From Bacillota bacterium (GTDB lineage: Bacteria; Bacillota; Clostridia; Oscillospirales; Oscillospiraceae), in the NCBI GenBank assembly GCA_009781925.1, contig WQUU01000064.1, positions 1-7,359 on the forward strand: a DNA stretch of 7,359 nucleotides, given 5' to 3'. Of the stretch, positions 1 to 6,836 are shown in pieces (the stretch's first letter is position 1; each line of letters begins with the position of its first letter). The position numbers were made by a program, and so were the translations under genes. The notes under the pieces were generated by a model, which was not told where the DNA came from, did not search any database, and saw nothing but the letters and a program-made list of their open reading frames with translations.

Positions 1-14
1 TTCATTGTTAATTG
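1..14 (-). repeat. Start of a heptad repeat tract within addA
   Basis: On the minus strand CAATTAA and CAATGAA follow one another at the window edge, in frame within addA, where they encode part of QLTMN. They are of the same kind as the heptads at the addB-addA junction. Only two units are visible and the tract may continue outside. Confidence 0.55.
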
Positions 15-2702
15 TCCCGCCTGTCCCGCCGCCAGCAGCCACATGGCCGGCGACGACGCCCCCGCCAGCGTGACGGGGGAGAGGGGAGGGGGCATGGCGG
101 CGCGGAGCTTCTCTATCGTCTCGGCGGGATCCCTGAGGGCGCAGGTAATGTGAAGCTGTTCCCGCGCCCGGGTCATGGCCACGTAGAGCACGCGCAGCTC
201 CTCGCTCATGGCCTCGGCGTTTAATTTCGCCCCGACGGCGCGAAAGGCCAGAGAGGGATACTCCAGCCCCCGGTCGGCGTCCGTCACCCTGGGCCCCAAG
301 CCGAGTTCCCCGTGGACGAGCACCGGTTCCCGCAGATCATTTTTGTTCCACTGCCGCGCCGTGTCAGAGAGGAAGACGATGGGAAACTCCAGGCCCTTGG
401 ACTTGTGGATGCTCAGGATCCGCACCGCGTTTCCCCCAGCGGGGGCAAAACCCGGCGCCGGCTCTTCCCCGCGCTCCTTGAGGCGGTTGAGCCAGGCGTT
501 GAAGGCGAAGAGCCCCCGCCAGCCCGCGGCCTCGAAGGCGGTAGCACAGTCCAGGAGAGCCTCCAGATTGCGCAGCCGCGCCTCTCCCCCGGGCAGAGCG
601 GCGAAAACCGCCTCCGCCGAAGTCCGCGCGTAAATCTGCGCCAGCAACTCCGAGACGGGTAGATCGGAGGCCAGAGCGCGCAGGGACGCGAGCAGGGATA
701 AAAAGTCCGCGCTATTTTTATCCCTATCCTCCGCCAAAACACATAACGCGTCATAAAAATCCCCGGACTCCGCCGCGCGGATCTCGCTGAACTGATCCGG
801 CGTGAAGCCGAAGAGGGGGGAACCCAGCGCGGCGATCAGCGGCACGTCCTGCCGGGGGTTGTCGATGACAGCCAGCAGAGACATCAGCGAGAGAATTTCT
901 GCCGAGGCGAAGAAACTCCCGCCCTGGGCGGATTCTACGGGGATGCCCCGCCGGCTGAGCGCGGCGTGGAAAGTCCCCGCCGCGCCGCTGGGCGAGCGCA
1001 GGAGAATGGCAATGTCCCCGGGCGCGGCACCGGTTCTCAGCATCCCGTCAATTTTGCCGGCCACAAATTCCGCCTCGGCCTCCAGACGGTTCGGGGCCTC
1101 CTCGTCTTCGCCGGAGTCCAGAAGCGCCAGCGTATACAGCGTGCAGCAGGGCCGGTCGCTCTCCGGATAAATCGCGGAAGGGATGAGCCCCTGCCCGTTT
1201 TTATAGTCCACCTCGCCCAGTTCCTCGGTCATGAGGGTCTCAAAAACCCCGTTCACCGCCTCCAGCAACCCGGCCCGGGAGCGAAAGTTCTCCCGCAGCG
1301 GAATGCGCGTCGGAGCCCGCAGCGCCGTGATGTCTCCGTCGGCGGGGAGATCGGAAAACCGGTTTAATTTTTCGAGGAAAAGAGCCGGGTCGGCCAGGCG
1401 GAAGCGGTAGATGGACTGTTTCACGTCCCCCACCAAAAAGAGATTTCTGTCCTGCCGCGAGAGGGCGTGGAAGATCAGATCCTGAATTTTGTTGACATCC
1501 TGGTATTCATCCACCAAAATTTCCGTATACCGCTGGCAGAGCTCGGCCGCGAGCCACGTACGCGCGCCGGTCTCTTCGTCGAGGAGCAGCTTTGCCGTAA
1601 AGTGCTCCAAGTCGGAAAAGTCCAATAAACCCAGCCGGCGCTTCTCCGACCTGTAGGCCGCGTCGAAGTCCAGGGTCAGACCCAGCAGGGCTTCCATGGC
1701 CGGGGCGACGCGCAGAAGGTCGGCGCGGAGTTCCTCCGCGGGGGCAAAGAGGGTGGATGTAAGGCCCTCCATCGCCTTTTTGCAGGCGCCGCGGCGGCGT
1801 TTGACTTCCGTGGCCGTATCGCTGTCGCCCATACCCTTCGGCGTGTTCAGCCGGGGAAAGGGAACCGGCAGCCGGCTATAGGCCGCGTCCCAGCTCTGCT
1901 CGGCGGCCCGGCGCAGAGCGCGGATGGCATCAGAGGTGACCGATACGCTGTCCAGATAGTTCCCCACGGGTCTGCGCGCGAGCAAAGCACAGAGCGCTTT
2001 CATCTCCCCACCCCAGTAATCCAGAAGTTCCCGGACACGCGTGAGCAGATAGGCCCCCCAGACGGTGTCCTCCAGCCCGCGGCTGTCTTGCGGCGCGAAA
2101 GCGCCCATTTGCTCCCGCGCCCAAGTCTCCGGATAGGGCTGGCTCCGCAGCTTTGTGTGCAGAGAGAGTACGAGCCGCATGAGCCGCGCGTCATCGAGCC
2201 CCGCGCCCACGGTGTCCACCAGGGCGCGAAAAGCGGCGTCCTCCTCAATGTGGGCGTAGCGCGCTTCCAGCAGTTTCTCCAAAGCGGAGGCCTTGAGTTG
2301 GGCCGCGTAGTCCTCGTCGGGGATTTTAAAGTCGGGGCTGATATCCAGAAGATGGCCGTATTCTCTCAGAAGGCCGGTACAGAAGCTGTGGATGGTGCCG
2401 ATGGCCGCGGTATTGCAGAGACTGATCTGGCGGCGCAGGCGCCGGTCGTTTGGGCGCGCCGACAACAACTCGTTGAGCGCGCCCAGAATACGGCTCCTGA
2501 GCTCGGCGGCGGCGGCGCGGGTATAGGTGATGACCAGAAAGTTGTCGATATTTTTGGGGTCGCTTTCATCGGTGATATAAGACAGCAGCCGCTCCACCAG
2601 CACCCGGGTTTTTCCGCTCCCCGCCCCGGCGGAGACCAGAATACTGTCGCCCCTGGCGTGTACGGCGGCGTACTGCGAGGGAGTCAAATGAAATGATGCC
2701 AT
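1..2702 (-). CDS. addA: AddA, helicase/nuclease subunit of AddAB (3' end outside window)
   Basis: AddA is the UvrD/RecB-like (SF1A) motor and nuclease subunit of AddAB, the Firmicute counterpart of RecBCD: it unwinds and trims double-strand breaks in the cytoplasm so that RecA can load. The frame is open from ATG 2702 to the window edge, 900 codons without a stop. Visible motifs in order: Q-motif region TPSQYAAV (residues 7-14), Walker A SAGAGSGKT (24-32), motif Ia ITYTRAAAAE (58-67), GTIHSFC (102-108), Walker B DEYQD (398-402), LVGDVKQSIYRFR (423-435), SIHKSKGLEFP (about 765-775) and LYVAMTRARE (839-848). I checked the frame at four of these motifs and found no frameshift. The start sits 40 bp after the addB stop with only a weak GGGGA ribosome site, suggesting co-transcription and possibly coupled translation. 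The C-terminal RecB-type nuclease domain, roughly 300 residues in the family, would lie to the left of the window. At residues 893-900 the coding sequence runs into heptad repeats, which is unusual. Identity is certain; integrity of the unseen end is not. Confidence 0.96.
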   Translation of the reverse strand, partial: MASFHLTPSQYAAVHARGDSILVSAGAGSGKTRVLVERLLSYITDESDPKNIDNFLVITYTRAAAAELRSRILGALNELLSARPNDRRLRRQISLCNTAAIGTIHSFCTGLLREYGHLLDISPDFKIPDEDYAAQLKASALEKLLEARYAHIEEDAAFRALVDTVGAGLDDARLMRLVLSLHTKLRSQPYPETWAREQMGAFAPQDSRGLEDTVWGAYLLTRVRELLDYWGGEMKALCALLARRPVGNYLDSVSVTSDAIRALRRAAEQSWDAAYSRLPVPFPRLNTPKGMGDSDTATEVKRRRGACKKAMEGLTSTLFAPAEELRADLLRVAPAMEALLGLTLDFDAAYRSEKRRLGLLDFSDLEHFTAKLLLDEETGARTWLAAELCQRYTEILVDEYQDVNKIQDLIFHALSRQDRNLFLVGDVKQSIYRFRLADPALFLEKLNRFSDLPADGDITALRAPTRIPLRENFRSRAGLLEAVNGVFETLMTEELGEVDYKNGQGLIPSAIYPESDRPCCTLYTLALLDSGEDEEAPNRLEAEAEFVAGKIDGMLRTGAAPGDIAILLRSPSGAAGTFHAALSRRGIPVESAQGGSFFASAEILSLMSLLAVIDNPRQDVPLIAALGSPLFGFTPDQFSEIRAAESGDFYDALCVLAEDRDKNSADFLSLLASLRALASDLPVSELLAQIYARTSAEAVFAALPGGEARLRNLEALLDCATAFEAAGWRGLFAFNAWLNRLKERGEEPAPGFAPAGGNAVRILSIHKSKGLEFPIVFLSDTARQWNKNDLREPVLVHGELGLGPRVTDADRGLEYPSLAFRAVGAKLNAEAMSEELRVLYVAMTRAREQLHITCALRDPAETIEKLRAAMPPPLSPVTLAGASSPAMWLLAAGQAGQLTM
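13..30. repeat. 9-bp tandem duplication within addA
   Basis: TGTCCCGCC occurs twice in tandem on the plus strand and encodes AGQAGQ in AddA, immediately before the heptads. It keeps the reading frame. Confidence 0.7.
694..725. repeat. Perfect 11-bp inverted repeat inside addA
   Basis: AGGGATAAAAA (694-704) and TTTTTATCCCT (715-725) are perfect inverted copies around a 10-base GC-rich loop. The segment encodes RDKNSADFLSL around residues 660-670 of AddA and is AT-richer than its surroundings. It could be a small palindromic insertion tolerated in frame, or a structure in the mRNA. Confidence 0.75.
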
Positions 2703-2713
2703 AAAATCAAATC

Positions 2714-2748
2714 CCCGTTGTTCACTGTTCATTGTCCGTTGTTCACTG
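2714..2748 (-). repeat. Five tandem heptads at the addB-addA junction
   Basis: On the minus strand five seven-base units follow one another without interruption: CAGTGAA, CAACGGA, CAATGAA, CAGTGAA, CAACGGG. All fit CARYGRR. The first unit encodes the final glutamine of AddB and its TGA stop, and the last provides the GGGG of the weak addA ribosome site. The same block can be read as a 13-bp direct repeat, CCGTTGTTCACTG, at 2715-2727 and 2736-2748. Confidence 0.8.
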
Positions 2749-5700
2749 CCCCTCCAGCCGTTCCCAGACTTCGCTCGCTTTCAGGTTCGCCTGATACCGC
2801 CGCCTGTCTCTTGCCTCGTCGAACTGGCAGGCGCTGACGAAGGGGCAGTAGAGACAGGCGTTGTCGCCGGGCCCCCGGTAAGCGGGCTCGGCGGGAATTC
2901 CGCCGCCGTGCAGTTCCCCGGCGAGGGCCTCCAGGCTGCGCTCCACATGCCGGCGGAGCAGCTCCAGGCGCTCCGGGCTCACCGTGTCCGGGATATAGCG
3001 CTTCGCGTCCCCGGCCTCCATGGCCGCTAAGACGGCGGGATCGTCCAATACGAGCCCCGAGCGGCGGAGTTTCGCGGCCCGCAGCCTGTTTATTTCGCCG
3101 TCCTCCAGATTCCGCTTGGCGGAGATGAGCGTGTCCCGGGCCGGGACAACCAGCGCCCCGGCGGGCGCCACCTCCCTGTGGTACAGCGCCACGCCGTTTT
3201 TCTGGAGACTGAAGAGATACAGCAGCGTCTGCAGGCCCCTGCCGTACAACACGTCGCTGAGGGAGAAGGCCCTTTTCCCGGTTTTATAGTCCACCACCCG
3301 CAGATAGAGTGTTCCGCCGTGCACCCAGCCGTCCACCCGGTCGGCGATCCCCTCCAGAAGGACGGCGTCTTTCCCGTCGCCGATGCGGATCGGCGCGGCC
3401 TGCCCGTTTTCACCGAAACGCAGTTCAAAGCCCAGGGGAACAAATTCGGATTCCCTGAGCTCCGCCGCCATATCCGCCGCCGCCCGCCGCACCGCCCCCT
3501 CCAGGCGGCGGAAGAGGTAGACAAAGCGCTCGGACATCTCGGCGAAACCGCCGAGGGCCTCCGCGGTATACTGCGCAACGCGCTCGCCCGTAAGCGCCTC
3601 GATCTCGGCGGGGGACACCGCGGCAAAGCCGCCCCGTTCCATGACAGACCGCGCCACGCCCTCCAGAACATAGTGCATAAACGAACCAAACTCCGGAGCC
3701 TTGAACCCGGCGGGCTTGCGGGGCTCGGCCCGCAGCCCGTATTTGAGGAAATAGGCGAAGCGGCAGTCGGCCAAGAGTTCCGCCCGGGTAGGGGAGAGCC
3801 GGGGCAACTCCCCGTACAGCGCGCGGACGAAGACCGGCGAGAGGCCGCCCCGGGGCCGCGCGTCACTTTTTTTGAGGGCCGCCAGAATGTCCGCCGGCGT
3901 TTTCGCCCAGGTCAGCAGTTCTGCGGTGAGAAGGGGGAGAACCGGAAGCCGCAGGAGTTTTGCGATCCGCAGCAGCAAAAAGCTGGGCCGCACCTCCTCT
4001 CCGGCCGCCGAACGGGAACAGTAGCAGAGAGTCAGGCTCTCCGAGGGCAGACTCAGGCAGTTGTAGATCAAACAGAGCTCCCGGTTTAAACTGTCCTCAC
4101 TCCAGCCGCCCAGGGGGAGGCCGTGTTCGCAGAGCGTCTCCAGCTCTTCCGGACTGAGAACGCCCCGGCTCTCCGGCAGGCCCGGCAGGCGTTCATCCGA
4201 CACGCCGAGGACGATGAGGTGCTTGATGTGCCGGCGGCGCATCCGGCTGAAATCCCCGGCGGATACCCGATCCAGAGAGATGGGGATGGTGCCCACGTCG
4301 TACTGGGACAAAGTGAGCGCGAATAAGGCGGCGAAGCGCTCCTGATCCATCGGCATCTCCCCCAGCACCGCCGCGCACTGCTCCAGCGCGCGGATGACAA
4401 TGTCCCAGAGCTGGACATATTCCGCCGCCAATTCTTCCTGTCCGTTTTCCCTCAAAAGGCTTGCCCGGCTCTCCAGCCGCGCCGCCAAACCGATGTCCTC
4501 CAAAAAATCCGCCAGAGCGGCGGCCTGACCCTCCGCGGTCTGCGCCGCCAGGCCCCGCTTGCGCAGGCGCTCCAGCGGCTCGGCGGCCCGCCTGCGGAGC
4601 GCGTCAAGCGTGTCCCGCAGGGCCGCGCTCTCCCCCGTCTCCTCGGCGCCGTAGCCGAGGGGGGAGAGCGTCCAAGCGCTCTCTTTTGTCCAGGCGCTGC
4701 CCCGGATACCCCAGAGGAGCACATAGTTCTCCAGCAGGTCGCACTCCTCAGAGGAGAGCCCCGCGAGGCCGGTTTTTAAGTAGGCGAACATGTCCGCATA
4801 GGCATAGCCGCCGGCAATGCTGTCAAAAGCGGCGGAGAGCAGGGCGGGCAGGGGCTTCGCCAACAGGTCAGTTTTTCGCGCGCAGTAGAGCGGCACACCG
4901 TATTGGCCGAAGACCCGCGTGAGCGCGGCCCGGTAGTCCTCAAAGCCCCGCGCGGCCACGGCGATGTCCCGGAAGCGGCAATGTGTCTCCCGCGTAAGCC
5001 GCAGCGCCGCGGCCGCCGCCATGCGGCACTCGTCCTCGACGCTCCCGGCCTGATAGAGGGCGACGGCGGCCCCGGCCTCCCCTTCGAGGGTCTCCGGGCC
5101 GTACGCAAACAGATGCTTCTCCAAAAACCGCAGCGTTTTTACGCGCGCGGTCTCCTCCGAGAGGGAGATGACCGAGGTCTGTGCGCCGCAGTCCGCTGCC
5201 ATGCGCAGCAGAGCGCGCGCCGCCGCCGACGCGTGAACGAAGACCTCGTTTTCCTCGTTCAAGGCGGGTGTCGTGAGGCAGACGGTGAGTTCCGCGCCGC
5301 AATCAAGCAGGCTCCGCAGCACATTCTCCTCCTGCCGGGTGAAGTCCGTGAAGCCGTCGATGTAGAAGTTCCCTCGCGCGGCGGAGCTCCGCGAAATGCG
5401 CTCCGCCAGCCGGCACAGCCTGTCCATGGGATCAAAGCGCCCACTGGCGGCAATGGCCTCATAGGCGCCATAGAACAGAGCGATGTCGCGCAGTTTCTCC
5501 TCCAGAAGGCTGTCCGCGCCGGACACGGCCAGGAGGTCGGCGGGCGCAAGCCCGGCGGACTTGCAGGCGTCGATGGTATATAGAAGGCTCTGCATCAGCG
5601 CGGGCCGGGCCCGCGCCGCGCCGTAGACCTTGAGCTGCCCGGAGATTTCCTCCAACCCCCGGGCGGCGCAAAGCAGCCGCCCTCCGCGATCCAGCAGGCC

Positions 5701-5940
5701 GGGAAAGCCGCCGAGTTCCGCCTCCACCCGCCGCGCCAGGCCGGTAAAACTCAGCACCTCGGCAAAGAGGGACAGGGAGGGCCCGCAGGCCGCGCAGAGC
5801 TCCCGCTCCGCCTCGTGGCTGTACTGTTCCGGCACGATGAGAAAGCTGCCGCCCTCCCGCGCCCGCACATGTTGTTTGATCCGCGCCATGACGGCGGCGG
5901 TCTTTCCGCTCCCCGCCCGGCCCAGAATTAAGGTTAGCAA
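2743..5940 (-). CDS. addB: AddB, nuclease and Fe-S subunit of AddAB
   Basis: AddB partners AddA in the AddAB helicase-nuclease; it scans for Chi-like sites and cuts the strand AddA does not. From TTG 5940 the product is 1065 residues, near the family norm (about 1150 in Bacillus subtilis). It begins with a P-loop GRAGSGKT (7-14), followed by the VPEQYSHEAE segment, LSFTGLARRV and IDGFTDFT, all typical of AddB. The C-terminal RecB-type nuclease shows GSFMHYVLE (His about 756), EGIADRVD and VVDYKTG (Asp 884, Lys 886). Four cysteines that would hold a 4Fe-4S cluster are present: Cys 726 and a C-X2-C-X5-C group at 1029, 1032 and 1038, with the same spacing as in B. subtilis AddB. The frame remains open upstream to TTG 6009, but that codon lies in the T-run of a terminator. 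ATG 5958 overlaps the -10 box. TTG 5940 has a GGTGAT ribosome site and yields the usual MLTLILGRAGSGKT start, so I prefer it. GTG 5949 is a further alternative. Confidence 0.95.
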   Translation of the reverse strand: MLTLILGRAGSGKTAAVMARIKQHVRAREGGSFLIVPEQYSHEAERELCAACGPSLSLFAEVLSFTGLARRVEAELGGFPGLLDRGGRLLCAARGLEEISGQLKVYGAARARPALMQSLLYTIDACKSAGLAPADLLAVSGADSLLEEKLRDIALFYGAYEAIAASGRFDPMDRLCRLAERISRSSAARGNFYIDGFTDFTRQEENVLRSLLDCGAELTVCLTTPALNEENEVFVHASAAARALLRMAADCGAQTSVISLSEETARVKTLRFLEKHLFAYGPETLEGEAGAAVALYQAGSVEDECRMAAAAALRLTRETHCRFRDIAVAARGFEDYRAALTRVFGQYGVPLYCARKTDLLAKPLPALLSAAFDSIAGGYAYADMFAYLKTGLAGLSSEECDLLENYVLLWGIRGSAWTKESAWTLSPLGYGAEETGESAALRDTLDALRRRAAEPLERLRKRGLAAQTAEGQAAALADFLEDIGLAARLESRASLLRENGQEELAAEYVQLWDIVIRALEQCAAVLGEMPMDQERFAALFALTLSQYDVGTIPISLDRVSAGDFSRMRRRHIKHLIVLGVSDERLPGLPESRGVLSPEELETLCEHGLPLGGWSEDSLNRELCLIYNCLSLPSESLTLCYCSRSAAGEEVRPSFLLLRIAKLLRLPVLPLLTAELLTWAKTPADILAALKKSDARPRGGLSPVFVRALYGELPRLSPTRAELLADCRFAYFLKYGLRAEPRKPAGFKAPEFGSFMHYVLEGVARSVMERGGFAAVSPAEIEALTGERVAQYTAEALGGFAEMSERFVYLFRRLEGAVRRAAADMAAELRESEFVPLGFELRFGENGQAAPIRIGDGKDAVLLEGIADRVDGWVHGGTLYLRVVDYKTGKRAFSLSDVLYGRGLQTLLYLFSLQKNGVALYHREVAPAGALVVPARDTLISAKRNLEDGEINRLRAAKLRRSGLVLDDPAVLAAMEAGDAKRYIPDTVSPERLELLRRHVERSLEALAGELHGGGIPAEPAYRGPGDNACLYCPFVSACQFDEARDRRRYQANLKASEVWERLEGQ

Positions 5941-5944
5941 TCCA

Positions 5945-5950
5945 ATCACC
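5945..5950 (-). promoter_or_regulatory. Ribosome binding site supporting the TTG start of addB
   Basis: GGTGAT is complementary to the 3' end of 16S rRNA (part of AGGAGGTGAT) and lies 4 nt before TTG 5940. This matches the usual spacing when the full anti-Shine-Dalgarno alignment is considered. Confidence 0.5.
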
Positions 5951-5956
5951 CACACC

Positions 5957-5985
5957 ATTATACCATAAAAAAGAGGTCGTGGCAA
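5957..5985 (-). promoter_or_regulatory. Extended -10 promoter for addB-addA
   Basis: TTGCCA (5985-5980), a 17-bp spacer and TATAAT (5962-5957) with the extended element TGG directly before the -10. The predicted start is near 5950, about 10 nt before TTG 5940. It lies inside the longest possible addB frame, which argues that the frame upstream of 5950 is not translated. The very short leader is unusual but allows the GGTGAT site to be included. Confidence 0.65.
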
Positions 5986-5989
5986 AATG

Positions 5990-6019
5990 AAAAACGGGGC
6001 AAACAGCAAAAAACGGGGC
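5990..6019. repeat. 11-bp direct repeat between terminator and addB promoter
   Basis: AAAAACGGGGC occurs at 5990-6000 and again at 6009-6019. The right copy forms the T-run and stem base of the trxA terminator; the left copy lies just outside the addB -35 box. It may be a small duplication. Confidence 0.6.
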
Positions 6020-6035
6020 GTCCGAGGCCGCCCCC
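6008..6035 (-). terminator. Rho-independent terminator after trxA
   Basis: On the minus strand a GC-rich stem (GGGGCG paired with CGCCCC, 6034-6029 and 6020-6015, with an inner loop of eight bases that may pair further) is followed directly by CG and six T residues (6013-6008). It lies about 65 nt beyond the trxA stop codon. It is built from the left arm of the palindromic repeat at 6014-6082, so the repeat appears to serve as the operon terminator and to insulate addB from it. Confidence 0.75.
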
Positions 6036-6082
6036 TACAACATGCGTGATGTTCTGTAGGGGTCGGCGTCCTCGACGACCCG
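6014..6082. repeat. Nested palindromic repeat element (about 69 bp)
   Basis: The arm at 6014-6039 and the arm at 6055-6082 are imperfect inverted copies, both reading towards CCCCTACA at the inner edge, separated by a 15-base centre that contains a further ACAT/ATGT inverted pair. Each arm is itself a hairpin: GGGGCG/CGCCCC in the first and GGGTCG/CGACCC in the second. Such CCCCTACA-ended hairpins resemble dispersed REP-like repeats I recall from clostridial genomes. Copy number in this genome cannot be judged from one window. Confidence 0.75.
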
Positions 6083-6099
6083 CTTTTCTGCGTATGATA

Positions 6100-6408
6100 T
6101 TATTTCAGCATATTCAAAATCGCGCCCTTGGGCTGAACCCCCACCGCGCGGTTCACGGCTTCGCCGTCTTTGAAGATGACAAGGGTGGGGATGCTCATGA
6201 CGCCGAACCGCTGCGCCAGCGCGGGCTGTTCGTCGATGTTGATCTTCCCCACTTTGAGGTCGGCGCGCTCGCCGGCGATCTGATCCACGACGGGGGAGAG
6301 CATCCGGCAGGGCCCGCACCACGCGGCCCAGAAGTCGATGAGCACCGGTTTGTCGGCGCGCAGAACCTCCGCGTCAAAGTTGTCTTTTGTGATAGTTATG
6401 ACTGACAT
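6100..6408 (-). CDS. trxA: Thioredoxin
   Basis: This is a small cytoplasmic thioredoxin of 102 residues. It has the classical active site WCGPC (Cys 31 and Cys 34), the conserved DFWA strand before it, and the cis-proline segment SIPT (Pro 74), followed by FKDG and a glycine at 90. These features make it a bona fide dithiol-disulfide reductase rather than a distant relative. There is no signal peptide, so it acts inside the cell. ATG 6408 is preferred over ATG 6414 because AGGAGG (6417-6422) lies 8 nt before the former and only 2 nt before the latter. It follows the rhodanese gene by 22 nt and is the last gene before a terminator, so it belongs to the ArsR-rhodanese-thioredoxin unit. In that setting a likely job is to reduce protein or low-molecular-weight persulfides, releasing sulfide; this role is inferred from context. 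It may not be the only thioredoxin of the cell. Confidence 0.95.
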   Translation of the reverse strand: MSVITITKDNFDAEVLRADKPVLIDFWAAWCGPCRMLSPVVDQIAGERADLKVGKINIDEQPALAQRFGVMSIPTLVIFKDGEAVNRAVGVQPKGAILNMLK

Positions 6409-6416
6409 ATTCATTT

Positions 6417-6422
6417 CCTCCT
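6417..6422 (-). promoter_or_regulatory. Ribosome binding site deciding the trxA start
   Basis: A full AGGAGG sits 8 nt before ATG 6408 but only 2 nt before ATG 6414. The spacing selects the inner ATG. Confidence 0.8.
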
Positions 6423-6430
6423 GTTCATAT

Positions 6431-6832
6431 TTATCCGGTCACTGTGTCATAGGGCCAGTCAATGATCCCGCCAAAATCATAGACATTGGTGTAGCCGAGA
6501 CCGACCAGCGTGTGCGCCGCGGAGGAACTTCTGTTCCCGCTGCGGCAGTAGATCAAAATGAGGGCGTCCTTATCCGGCAGCATGGCCGCCGCCAGATCTT
6601 TGATCTGATCCACGGGGATGTTGACCGCCCCGTCGATCCGCTGCGCCGTATATTCCTCCTTTGTGCGGACATCCACCAGCGTATAGGCTGTGCCGGAATC
6701 CATTTTGGCCTTGGCGTCCGCGGCGCTGATCTTGTGGTATTCGGCGCTTGAATTACTTCCGACACACCCGGCCAGCAGAGCCGCAGCCATGACCAGCAGA
6801 GCGAGCAAAAGGACGCGTCTCATTCGTTTCAT
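6431..6832 (-). CDS. Rhodanese-domain lipoprotein (sulfurtransferase)
   Basis: The 133-residue product is a secreted lipoprotein with one rhodanese domain. The N-terminus has positive residues (KRMRR), a hydrophobic stretch at 7-20 and the lipobox LAGC, with Cys 23 as the lipidated residue; signal peptidase II would cut before it. The rhodanese fold follows, with DVRTKEEY (54-61), GAVNIP (68-73) and the active-site loop YCRSGNRS (Cys 96), then the usual GGIIDWP near the end. Cys 96 would carry a persulfide during sulfur transfer, for example from thiosulfate or a polysulfide to a thiol acceptor. The protein should sit on the outer face of the membrane. The gene starts 4 nt after the repressor stop codon with GAGG 9 nt upstream of the ATG, and the thioredoxin gene follows 22 nt later. 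An exported rhodanese encoded beside a cytoplasmic thioredoxin suggests action on both sides of the membrane. Substrate and acceptor are unknown. Confidence 0.92.
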   Translation of the reverse strand: MKRMRRVLLLALLVMAAALLAGCVGSNSSAEYHKISAADAKAKMDSGTAYTLVDVRTKEEYTAQRIDGAVNIPVDQIKDLAAAMLPDKDALILIYCRSGNRSSSAAHTLVGLGYTNVYDFGGIIDWPYDTVTG

Positions 6833-6836
6833 CTGT

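Noticed and set aside
60..100. Possible frameshift in addA near the G-rich run
   Set aside because: On rechecking base counts the frame continues from LYVAMTRARE into the expected SPVTLAGASS...W segment without any indel.
312..5583. Long plus-strand frames such as 3178-4089, 2088-2696 and 4903-5583
   Set aside because: They lie opposite addA and addB, whose families are certain, and their products are rich in arginine, glycine and proline with no recognisable motif, as expected of shadows in GC-rich DNA.
6409..6414. ATG 6414 as the trxA start
   Set aside because: AGGAGG would be only 2 nt away; ATG 6408 has normal 8-nt spacing and gives the usual thioredoxin N-terminus.
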